Source of the DNA: Diplolepis rosae
Lineage: Eukaryota; Arthropoda; Insecta; Hymenoptera; Diplolepididae
Direction: 5' to 3'
Length of the DNA stretch: 64,000 bases
Assembly (NCBI GenBank): GCA_030998225.1
Contig: JAPYXD010000715.1
Coordinates: forward strand, 434,001 to 498,000
Numbering within the stretch: the first letter of the stretch is position 1; each line of letters begins with the position of its first letter. Both the position numbers and the translations under genes were made by a program. The notes beneath the pieces were generated by a model. That model was given only the letters and a program-made list of their open reading frames with translations, searched no databases and was not told the origin of the DNA. Of the stretch, positions 24,301 to 35,261 are shown in pieces.

Positions 24301-24655
24301 AGGAGTATAAGAATTTTTCTGAAGTGGCCAAGTAATACGCGAGATTTCCGGACTCTGACTTAAAGTAAAGTGGCCAAGTAATGCGCGAGTTCTTAGGATT
24401 ATAAGAATTTTTCTAAAGTGGCCAAGTAATACGCGAGTTAAACGAAGTCTGTCTTGAAAAGAGTGGCCAAGTAATGCGCGAATTCTTAGGAGTATAAGAA
24501 TTGTTATAAAGTGGCCAACTAATACGCGATATTTCCGGACTCTGACTTAAAGTAAGGTGGCCAAGTAATGCGCGAGTTCTTAGGAGTATAAGAATTTTTA
24601 TAAGTGGCCAAGTAATACGCGAGATTTCCGGACTCTGAACTTAAGTAAGGTGGCC
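18391..24655. repeat. satellite-like array, left arm
   Basis: Roughly 130 tandem monomers of about 45-48 bp. Each starts with a conserved core GTGGCCAAGTAATRCGCGA and ends in one of a few tail types: (a) TTCTTAGGAGTATAAGAA and T-rich text; (b) GATTTCCGGACTCTGACTTT; (c) GTTAAACGAAGTCTGTCTTA; (d) a rarer TCAATGGACCTCATGACTGA tail. The first monomers (18391-18530) are degenerate. Longer segments are repeated, for example 19748-20200 and 22345-22800. Confidence 0.95.
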
Positions 24656-27600
24656 ACGTTCAAATCTCGCGTATTAATTGGCCACTTTAGAAAAATTCTT
24701 ATAATCCTAAGAACTCGCGCATTACTTGGCCACTTTACTTTAAGTCAGATTCCGGAAATCTCGCGTATTATTTGGCCACTTTATAACAATTCTTATACTC
24801 CTAAGAATTCGCGCATTACTTGGCCACTCTTTTTAAGACAGACTTCGTTTAACTCGCGTATTACTTGGCTACTTATAAAAATTCTTATACTCCTAAGAAC
24901 TCGCGCATTACTTGGCCACCTTACTTAAAGTCAGAGTCCGGAAATCTCGCGTATTATTTGGCCACTTTAGAAAAATTCTTATAATCCTAAGAACTCGCGT
25001 ATTACTTGGCCACTTTAGAAAAATTCTTATAATCCTAAGAACTCGCGCATTAGTTGGCCACTTTACTTTAAGTCAGAGTCCGGAAATCTCGCGTATTAGT
25101 TGGCCACTTTTTAACAATTCTTATACTCCTAAGCATTCGCGCATTAATTGGCCACTCTTTTTAAGACAGACTTCGTTTAACTCGCGTATTACTTGGCTAC
25201 TTATAAAAATTATTATACTCCTAAGAACTCGCGTATTACTGGGCCACCTTACTTAATGTCAGAGTCCGGAAATCTCGCGTACTACTTGGCTACTTTATAA
25301 AAATTCTTACACTCCTAAGAATTCGCGCATTACTTGGCCACCTTACTTTAATTCAGAGTTCGGAAATCTCGCGTATTATTTGGCCACTTTAGAAAAATTT
25401 TTATAATCCTAAGAACTCGCGTATTACTTGGCCACTTTAGAAAAATTCTTACACTCCTAAGAAATCGCACATTACTTGGCCACTTTACTTCAAGTCAGAG
25501 TCCGGAAATCTCGCGTATTAGTTGGCCACTTTATAACAATTCTTATACTCCTAAGAATTCGCGCATTACTTGGCCACTCTTTTTAAGACAGACTTCGTTT
25601 AACTCGCGTATTACTTGGCTACTTATAAAAATTCTTATACTCCTAAGAACTCGCGCATTACTTGGCCACCTTACTTAAAGTCAGAGTCCGGAAATCTCGC
25701 GTATGATTTGGCCACTTTAGAAAAATTCTTATAATCCTAAGAACTCGCGTATTACTTGGCCACTTTAGAAAAATTCTTATAATCCTAAGAACTCGCGCAT
25801 TAGTTGGCCACTTTACTTTAAGTCAGAGTCCGGAAATCTCGCGTATTAGTTGGCCACTTTTTAACAATTCTTATACTCCTAAGCATTCGCGCATTAATTG
25901 GCCACTCTTTTTAAGACAGACTTCGTTTAACTCGCGTATTACTTGGCTACTTATAAAAATTCTTATACTCCTAAGAACTCGCGTATTACTGGGCCACCTT
26001 ACTTAATGTCAGAGTCCGGAAATCTCGCGTACTACTTGGCCACTTTATAAAAATTCTTACACTCCTAAGAATTCGCGCATTACTTGGCCACCTTACTTTA
26101 ATTCAGAGTTCGGAAATCTCGCGTATTATTTGGCCACTTTATAACAATTCTCTTACTCCTAAGAATTCGCGCATTACTTGGCCACTCTTTTCAAGACAGA
26201 CTGCGTTTAACTCGCGTATTACTTGGCTACTTATAAAAATTCTTATACTCCTAAGAACCTGCGCATTATTTGGCCACCTTACTTTAAGTCAGAGTCCGGA
26301 AATCTCGCGTATTAGTTGGCCACTTTATAACAATTCTTATACTCCTAAGAATTCGCGCATTACTTGGCCACTCTTTTCAAGACAGACTTCGTGTAACTCG
26401 CGTATTACTTGGCCACTTTAGAAAAATTCTTATACTCCTAAGAATTCGCGCATTACTTGGCCACCTTATTTAAATTCAGAGTCCGGAAATCTCGCGTATT
26501 ACTTGGCCACTTTAGAAAAATTCTTATACTCCTAAGAACTCGCGCATTACTTGGCCACGTTATAAAAATTCTTACACTCCTAAGAACTCGCGCATTACTT
26601 GGCCACTTTACTTCAAGTCAGAGTCCGGAAATCTCGCGTATTAGTTGGCCACTTTATAACAATTCTTATACTCCTAAGAATTCGCGCATTACTCGGCCAC
26701 TCTTTTCAAGACAGACTTCGTGTAACTCGCGTATTACTTGGCTACTTATAAAAATTCTTATACTCCTAAGAACTCGCGTATTACTGGGCCACCTTACTTA
26801 AAGTCAGAGTCCGGAAATCTCGCGTACTACTTGGCCACTTTATAAAAATTCTTACACTCCTAAGAATTCGCGCATTACTTGGCCACCTTACTTTAATTCA
26901 GAGTTCGGAAATCTCGCGTATTATTTGGCCACTTTATAACAATTCTCTTACTCCTAAGAATTCGCGCATTACTTGGCCACCTTACTTAAGGTCAGAGTCC
27001 GGAAATCTCGCGTATTACTTGGCCACTTTAGAAAAATTCTTATAATCCTAAGAACTCGCGCATTACTTGGCCACTTTACTTTAAGTCAGAGTCCGGAAAT
27101 CTCGCGTATTAGTTGGCCACTTTATAACAATTCTTATACTCCTAAGAATTCGCGCATTACTTGGCCACTCTTTTTAAGACAGACTTCGTTTAACTCGCGT
27201 ATTACTTGGCTACTTATAAAAATTCTTATACTCCTAAGAACTCGCGCATTACTTGGCCACCTTACTTTCAGTCAGAGTTCGGAAATCTCGCGTATTATTT
27301 GGCCACTTTATAACAATTCTCTTACTCCTAAGAATTCGCGCATTAGTTGACCACCTTACTTAAAGTCAAAGTCCGGAAATCTCGTTTATTACTTGGCCAC
27401 TTTATAAAAATTCTTATACTCCTAAGATCTCGCGCATTACTTGGTCACCTTACTTAAGGTCAGAGTCCGGAAATCTCGCGTATTACTTGGCCACTTTTTT
27501 CAAATTCTCATACTCCTAAGAATTCGCGCATAACTTGGCCACCTTATTTAAAGTCAGAGTCCTGAAATGTCGCGTATTACTTGGCCAGTTTAGAAAAATT

Positions 27601-30600
27601 CTTATAATCCTAAGAACTCGCGTATTACTTGGCCACTTTAGAAAAATTCTTATAATCCTAAGAACTCGCGCATTACTTGGCCACTTTACTTTAAGTCAGA
27701 GTCCGGAAATCTCGCGTATTAGTTGGCCACTTTATAACAATTCTTATACTCCTAAGAATTCGCGCATTACTTGGCCACTCTTTTTAAGACAGACTTCGTT
27801 TAACTCGCGTATTACTTGGCTACTTATAAAAATTCTTATACTCCTAAGAACTCGCGTATTACTGGGCCACCTTACTTAATGTCAGAGTCCGGAAATCTCG
27901 CGTACTACTTGGCCACTTTATAAAAATTCTTACACTCCTAAGAATTCGCGCATTACTTGGCCACCTTACTTTAATTCAGAGTTCGGAAATCTCGCGTATT
28001 ATTTGGCCACTTTATAACAATTCTCTTACTCCTAAGAATTCGCGCATTACTTGGCCACTCTTTTCAAGACAGACTGCGTTTAACTCGCGTATTACTTGGC
28101 TACTTATAAAAATTCTTATACTCCTAAGAACCTGCTCATTATTTGGCCACCTTACTTTGAGTCAGAGTCCGAAAATCTCGCATCTTAGTTGGCCACTTTA
28201 TAACAATTCTTATACTCCTAAGAACTCGCGCATTACTTGATCACCTTACTTAAAGTCAGAGTCCGGAGATCTCGTGTATTATTTGGCCACTTTAGAAAAA
28301 TTCTTATACTCCTAAGAATTCGCGCATTACTTGGCCACAGTATTTAAAGTCAGAGTCCGGAAATATCGCGTATTACTTGGCCAGTTTAGAAAAATTCTTA
28401 TAATCCTAAGAACTCGCGTATTACTTGGCCACTTTAGAAAAATTCTTATAATCCTAAGAACTCGCGCATTACTTGGCCACTTTACTTTAAGTCAGAGTCC
28501 GGAAATCTCGCGTATTAGTTGGCCACTTTATAACAATTCTTATACTCCTAAGAATTCGCGCATTACTTGGCCACTCTTTTTAAGACAGACTTCGTTTAAC
28601 TCGCGTATTACTTGGCTACTTATAAAAATTCTTATACTCCTAAGAACTCGCGCATTACTTGGCCACTTTACTTTCAGTCAGAGTCCGGAAATCTCGCGTA
28701 TTAGTTGGCCATGTAATAACAATTCTTATACTCCTAAGAATTTGCGCATTACTTGATCACCTTACTTAAAGTCAGAGTCGGGAAATCTCGCGTATTAGTT
28801 GGCCACTTTATAACAATTCTTATACTCCTAAGAATTCGCGCATTACTTGGCCACTCTTTTTAAGACAGACTTCGTTTAACTCGCGTATTACTTGGCTACT
28901 TATAAAAATTCTTATACTCCTAAGAACTCGCGCATTACTTGATCACCTTACTTAAAGTCAGAGTCCGGAAATCTCGCGTATTAGTTGGCCACTTTATAAC
29001 AATTCTTATACTCCTAAGAATTCGCGCATTACTTGGCCACCTTATTTAATGTCAGAGTCCGGAAATCTCGCGTATTAGTTGGCCTCTCTATAACAATTCT
29101 TATACTCCTAAAAATTCGCGCATTACTTGGCCACTTTACTTCAAGTCAGAGTCCGGAAATCTCGCGTATTACTTGGCCACTTATAAAAATTCTTATACTC
29201 CTAAGAACTCGCGCATTACTTGGCCACTTTACTTTAAGTCAGAGTACGGAATTTTCACGTATTACTTGGCCACTTTAGAAAAATTCTTATACTCCTAAGA
29301 ATTCGCGCATTACTTGGCCACCTTATTTAAAGTCAGAGTCCGGAAATCTCGCGTATTACTTGGCCACTTATAAAAATTCTTATACTCCTAAGAACTCGCG
29401 CATTACTTGGCCACTTTACTTTAAGTCAGAGTACGGAATTTTCACGTATTACTTGGCCACTTTATAACAATTCTTATACTCCTAAGAATTCGCGCATTAC
29501 TTGGCCACCTTACTTAAAGTCAGAGTACGGAAATCTCGCGCATTACTTGGCCACTTTATAAAAATTCTTACACTCCTAAGAATTCGCGCATTACTTGGCC
29601 ACTCTTTTCAAGACAGACTTCGTTTAACTCGCGTATTACGAGACCACTTATGTATTTATATCAGTCCTGTGGTCCATTGAACTCGCGCATTACTTGGCCA
29701 CCTTACTTAAGGTCAGAGTCCGGAAATCTCGCGTATTACTTGGCCACTTTAGAAAAATTCTTATAATCCTAAGAACTCGCGCATTACTTGGCCACTTTAC
29801 TTTAAGTCAGAGTCCGGAAATCTCGCGTATTAGTTGGCCACTTTATAACAATTCTTATACTCCTAAGAAGTCGCGCATTACTTGGCCACTCTTTTTAAGA
29901 CAGACTTCGTTTAACTCGCGTATTACTTGGCTACTTATAAAAATTCTTATACTCCTAAGAACTCGCGCATTACTTGGCCACCTTACTTAAAGTCAGAGTC
30001 CGGAAATCTCGCGTACTACTTGACCACTTTAGAAAAATTCTTATACTCCTATGAATTCGCGTATTACTTGGCCACGTTATAAAAATTCTTACACTCCTAA
30101 GAACTCGCGCATTACTTGGCCACTTTACTTCAAGTCAGAGTCCGGAAATCTCGCGTATTAGTTGGCCACTTTATAACAATTCTTATACTCCTAAGAATTC
30201 GCGCATTACTTGGCCACTCTTTTTAAGACAGACTTCGTGTAACTCGCGTATTACTTGGCTACTTATAAAAATTCTTATACTCCTAAGAACTCGCGCATTA
30301 CTTGGCCACCTTACTTAAAGTCAGAGTTCGGAAAGCTCGCGCATTATTTGGCCACTCTTTTCAGGACAGGCTTCGTCTAACTCGCGTATTTCGAGGCCAC
30401 TTATGTATTTATGTCAGTCATGAGGTCCATTGAACTCGCGCATTACTTGGCCACCTTACTTAAGGTCAGAGTCCGGAAATCTCGCGTATTACTTGGCCAC
30501 TTTAGAAAAATTCTTATACTCCTAAGAATTCGCGCATTACTTGGCCACCTTATTTAAAGTCAGAGTCCGGAAATCTCGCGTATTACTTGGCCACTTTAGA

Positions 30601-31665
30601 AAAATTCTTATAATCCTAAGAACTCGCGTATTACTTGGCCACTTTAGAAAAATTCTTATAATCCTAAGAACTCGCGCATTACTTGGCCACTTTACTTTAA
30701 GTCAGAGTCCGGAAATCTCGCGTATTAGTTGGCCACTTTATAACAATTCTTATACTCCTAAGAATTCGCGCATTACTTGGCCACTCTTTTTAAGACAGAC
30801 TTCGTTTAACTCGCGTATTACTTGGCTACTTATAAAAATTCTTATACTCCTAAGAACTCGCGCATTACTTGGCCACTCTTTTTAAGACAGACTTCGTTTA
30901 ACTCGCGTATTACTTGGCCACTTTATAAAAATTCTTACACTCCTAAGAATTCGCGCATTACTTGGCCACCTTACTTTAAGTCAGAGTTCGGAAATCTCGC
31001 GTATTATTTGGCCACTTTATAACAATTCTATTACTCCTAAGAATTCGCGCATTACTTGGCCACTCTTTTCAAGACAGACTGCGTTTAACTCGCGTATTAC
31101 TTGGCCACTTATAAAAATTCTTATACTCCTAAGAACTCGCGCATTACTTGGCCACTTTACTTTCAGTCAGAGTCCGGAAATCTCGCGTATTAGTTGGCCA
31201 CTTTATAACAATTCTTATACTCCTAAGAATTCGCGCATTACTTGATCACCTTACTTAAAGTCAGAGTCGGGAAATCTCGTGTATTACTTGGCCACTTTAG
31301 AAAAATTCTTATACTCCTAAGAATTCGCGCATTACTTGGCCACCTTATTTTAAGTCAGAGCCCGGAAATCTCGCGTATTACTTGGCCACTTTATAAAAAT
31401 TCTTATACTCCTAAGAATTCACGCATTACTTGGCCACCTTACTTAAAGTCAGAGTCCGGAAATCTCGCGTATTACTTGGCCACTTTATAAAAATTCTCAT
31501 ACTGCCAAGAACTCGCGCATTACTTGGCCACCTCACTTAAAGTCAGAGTCTGAAGTGCTCGCGCATCACTTTGCAACTTTTTATTAGTCTCAGAATCCGT
31601 AGTGCTACCGTATTAATTGATCTCTCTATTCAAATCAGAGTTTGAATAGCTCGCGTAATATTTTA
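24656..31665. repeat. satellite-like array, right arm (opposite orientation)
   Basis: The same monomer family as 18391-24655 in reverse orientation, roughly 150 copies, reading TCGCGYATTACTTGGCCAC at the end of each. The orientation flips at GTGGCCAC near 24650-24657. The tail order is not a strict mirror of the left array: the (d) tail appears about seven times on the left but only near 29650 and 30400 on the right. The arrays have therefore been rearranged since the inversion. Confidence 0.95.
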
Positions 31666-33183
31666 CCACTTTACAGCAGTCTTATAATCCGAAAAACTCG
31701 GACATCATACTTATAAACTTAATATTGTATTTTTCCGGGTTCCAGTTATTAAGAATCAGAGGTTTCGAAAAACCAGGAAATTAATTTTTCGTGAATTTCC
31801 ACCTTAGCTGCATTTTACTTTCTATATCCACAAAAATTTGTTTAATTTTTAAGAAGACGGGAACGTATTGAGTGCCTTTCCTTAAAGAATTATTCGAACA
31901 AGTGGTAGGGTTTTGCTTTAATTGGACGCTTTAGAACATAGAAATATCAAGTTACGGGGACATTAAAGTAAATTTTGACTGTGTATAACCCTTGGTGTTG
32001 GAACCTGACCTATCATGGAGAATGCTCTCCATATACGTCAAACTCTGAACACTTGTCTTCCTAAACACGAGTTATTCCCAAATCAGTTTTCTTCTAGCCA
32101 TGTGGCAGAGTGGTGGACTTACATCCGTCTGTCATCTCTGTGGTTTTTGAGAAAATAAATAAATTTTTCTGTACCAATTGCAATGTTCTGATTGTTTTAA
32201 CTTCAGTGTCCTTTACTTCTGGTGCTCGTGCATATGTGTGGTTTGCTGTGCGTGCTTTACCAAGGACCCACGTTATATTCTCCCGTGTGTTGTTTCTTTC
32301 TGGTTTGAAATAATTGTGTTTATATATGTGCCCTTGAGGGAGTGCGTTCCGCGGCCGCATTTTTCACGGTTCCTGTGGGAGAGGATTACTTGTTGGAGCA
32401 GTTTTTGGAACGGCCTGGTTCTTCACACCTAGAAACTCACTTACTCATAAGTTTTTCTGCATGTTTACTCTATTTTTAATTAATAAGCAAAAACAAAAAA
32501 ACAAAAAATACCATATATTTCTTAATTGCATGTATTAGTTAATAAATATTTAAAGGTTACAATTAAGCTAATTGGCACTGAAGAGGGCCCCCATCTGTGG
32601 CCGAAACGTTTGCCTTCCTAATGTTTATGTCCTCGATGACATAAATAATTAGAAACTAAGCTGACCCCAAGCCAAAATAAATATTACAGAATCTATACAA
32701 TAACTTTAGATCTGAAGCTGGTCATTTACATTTTCTAATCAATTATTATATATTAAGATGAATACTTTGTTTTAATTTTAATTTCTCTGAGAATTGTAAA
32801 TTTCTTTAAAAAATCGATTATTATTGTATCCCTATAGAGAATAATATTAATTTTGTAACCGTATTGTATAAAGAAAAAATATATTGTATGAATATTAAAC
32901 TTTCAAAATATCATCATTGATAATTTATTTCCATTTTCTTTATGTTTTCATTATTGTAATCAAGATAATGAAAGAATATTGAAAACAATTTGTCAATAAA
33001 TATGTAATAAATTTCAAAAAAAAATTGTTAATTTCAATAAATTGTTCTTTTATATATATTTAATATTTATATATATTCTTTTATATATTATAATACAAAA
33101 TTTATAATATAAAATATCTTATATATATTATATTATAAAATTTATAATTTAAAATATTTTATATATATATTATTTTATAACAT
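31666..33183. repeat. outer arm of the giant foldback, right
   Basis: Inverted collinear partner of 16530-18390. It ends in the TA-rich block at ACAT (33180-33183), the left target duplication of the LTR retroelement. No gene is supported. Confidence 0.85.
32578..32607 (+). ncRNA. hammerhead-ribozyme-like core, right arm
   Basis: The mirror copy of 17437-17466: CTGAAGA, a stem with GGCC on both sides, then GAAAC. One loop base differs between arms (ATTTG versus ATCTG), leaving the core boxes unchanged. The same caveats apply. Confidence 0.25.
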
Positions 33184-33945
33184 TGTTACGTCACAAGTAC
33201 GTAAATACTTACTTTGATCGAAGATTCCTCGTTTTAAGTTAGGATAGAATGATCCTCTCTTAGGGATGAGGATAAGTCAATGAAAAGTACACAATGATTA
33301 GTAAAGTAATACAAATTGAATTTATTTAAATTAACACTGATATAAACAAGGTTAAAATTTTACAATGATTCAAACAATGGCACAGGGAATAGGTAAAGAA
33401 TAGAGAGAATTTTCGGTACCTTTGTTGAGTTGTGAATAGTCCCTTTTTTATGAATGATCCTCACAGGTGTGAGGGAGAGAGAAAGATTCTTCCACTGGTG
33501 CGACGAAGACAGCAATAGGTATCCCACTGGTGTGAGGAAGACAGAAACAAATATCCCACTGGTGTGAGGAGGACAAGAATAGTTATTTCACTCTACACTG
33601 ACTCTAAGATCCTTTCAAAGATTGAAAGTACAATCAGAGAATTTACGACACGTTTCTTCGGAAAACTGAACTAAACACGTATCTCACGCTGTGAATCCTT
33701 TTAAGATTTTAGAAATTTCCCGCACTTAATTTTGCTCACAAGACTAGTTTTCCCTTGGCGGCGTGTCCTTTTTATATTATATTTTTTGGTGACGTCACGC
33801 GTTGCGCAGTCTCCCGCTGCGTGTGACGTAGTTATACCTCTCTTTTCAGTAGGTGGTTTTCTCTCTCTTTTAGTAATTTCCCCAGATTTCTCTCTAGACC
33901 TAGCCTATGCCTATAGTACATTCTAATGCGTCGCGGGACGTGACA
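33184..33945 (-). repeat. retroelement LTR, left (3' LTR position)
   Basis: It matches 48825-49586 with about three differences over 762 bp. It starts TGTTACGTCAC and ends GTGACA on the plus strand, and has ACAT on both sides (33180-33183, 33946-33949), the signature of a solo LTR. Inside, a tandem run of about 34-bp units with CCACTGGTGTGAGGA lies at 33468-33580. A palindromic TGACGTCA lies at 33790-33797. Confidence 0.93.
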
Positions 33946-34111
33946 ACATTTATAATATAAAATATTTTTTATATATATTCTATTATAAAATTTATAATAT
34001 AAAATATTTTATATATGTATTATATTATAAAATTTATAATATAAAATATTTTATATTTTTTTTTATTTATGTATATAAATTTAAATTAAATTATTATTTT
34101 ATTATATACAC
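33946..34111. repeat. duplicated flank after the left LTR
   Basis: This TA-rich stretch is the same as 49587-49751, the flank of the right LTR, and stops matching exactly where element-internal sequence begins (about 34112). An ordinary provirus would have a polypurine tract here. The arrangement suggests a solo-LTR allele joined to a full-length allele. Confidence 0.85.
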
Positions 34112-34458
34112 GTTCGGCACAAGTTACACATAAATCTGCTCTTTGCCGCATGTAAAAAATTTGTGTATTGCAAATGGAGCAGTCGAGGCTAGATAGTTTT
34201 AACGTACAATATAAGTCTTTAGTAACTATGTGGTCTATTCGGACGGGTAATGTTACTTCGGTTTCGAAAAAGCTGAGTTCTGTCATCCAACAATCTTCGC
34301 AAAACAAGTTTTTTTTCGAGAACATTCATGTAAAAATTCTCGACCAGGGTTGTGCAGCAGTATTCTGACCATAATTGATTTTCAAAATACGGCTGAACAT
34401 CCTGCTCGCTTGCTCGAACTTCTTCTGCTTCGATTGTTTCGATTTCTTGGGGCAGCAT
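34086..34458 (-). pseudogene. Cys-rich accessory ORF 2, frameshifted
   Basis: Two overlapping minus-strand frames (from 34458 and ending at 34086) together resemble the neighbouring ORF at 34598-34918. Both have a YC pair, an aromatic stretch, then a CxxC (FCEDCW here), and later a CxxC (CSICN) with a further CVTC. The frames change at a T8 run on the plus strand (34309-34316), so a one-base length change can account for the break. The stop lies in the duplicated TA flank, so the natural end may be lost. Likely zinc-binding; function unknown. Confidence 0.5.
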
Positions 34459-34597
34459 TTTTCTGTTGGGGAAATTTACAATATTTAAGGAATTTGAAAT
34501 ATTTGCAAAATTTAAAATTTTTTAGTATTAAGGATTTTATTAAATTTAACAAAATTTTTCATGCGTGATTACATGCGTGGAAGGTAGATACGTATAA

Positions 34598-34918
34598 TCA
34601 TGCAGGGGTATTTTCTACTAGAACTTCGTTTCCTTGACAACCGTAACAATTCATATATATGCATTCCAATTTACAAATGGAATGCCATGATGTAAAAAAT
34701 TCACAGTTATTTTGAGTTTCCTCATCTAATTTCTCGAAACAGAATTGGCAATATCTTTTTGTGGTTTGGTGATTATAATATAAAAACAATGTTGAAGGTT
34801 CTAATTCGAAGCAATAACTCTGTAATAAGTGCGCGTATGCTATCGGATAGTCTTGCGGACATACACCGTCTACTGGTCCAAGATGGTTAACAATAGGTTC
34901 ACTTGGAGTTGGTATCAT
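34598..34918 (-). CDS. Cys-rich accessory ORF 1
   Basis: 106 residues with CQFCF, several single Cys residues, a WHSIC segment and CYGCQG, suggesting two zinc-binding pairs. No known family is recognised. It follows the second envelope gene. The ATG is preceded by TTCTAACAATTTGTAG, which has a branch-point-like and an acceptor-like sequence, so it may be expressed from a spliced message. It is paralogous to the broken ORF at 34086-34458. The interval 34919-35261 has no gene. Confidence 0.6.
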   Translation of the reverse strand: MIPTPSEPIVNHLGPVDGVCPQDYPIAYAHLLQSYCFELEPSTLFLYYNHQTTKRYCQFCFEKLDEETQNNCEFFTSWHSICKLECIYMNCYGCQGNEVLVENTPA

Positions 34919-35261
34919 TTTCTACAAATTGTTAGAATAGATTTATTTTATTAAGGTCTGATAAGGAGAATGAAAAATAACTTTTTGAATATATTTTCTA
35001 ATCATGCAAGGTAAAAGATTTTGCTAAAAGTATTTTACTTTCCGTCAGAAAAACAACTTTTATATTACATTTTGTTTTTTTTTTTTTTTTAGTAAGAAAC
35101 ATTAAAGACGTGGGTACAAAAACTGTCCTTCTGACGGTATAGGTCGTTCATGCATGTGGTTTTGAGAAAGGTAAGGACGGAATGTACCTGTATCTGAAAA
35201 ATTTTGTGAATTGACTTCAAGTCTATTAAAGAAAAGGGTGAAAGATGGAATAAAGGAAAGG

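Noticed and set aside
18562..31490. Many ORFs of 64-141 residues with repeated RALLGHF/SRITWPL-type text across the arrays
   Set aside because: They are translations of the 46-48 bp monomers, open in more than one frame of one strand, mirrored between arms, with no independent start context or domain.
18391..31665. Repeat-spacer pattern resembling a CRISPR array
   Set aside because: The tails after the core fall into only a few recurring types rather than unique spacers, the setting is eukaryotic, and there are no cas genes.
32096..32125. tRNA-like A box (TGTGGCAGAGTGGTGGAC) in the foldback arm
   Set aside because: No B box at the right distance and no cloverleaf could be found.
33732..33926. 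64-residue ORF in both LTRs (also 49373-49567)
   Set aside because: It is antisense to the LTR promoter region, and its recurrence follows from LTR identity.
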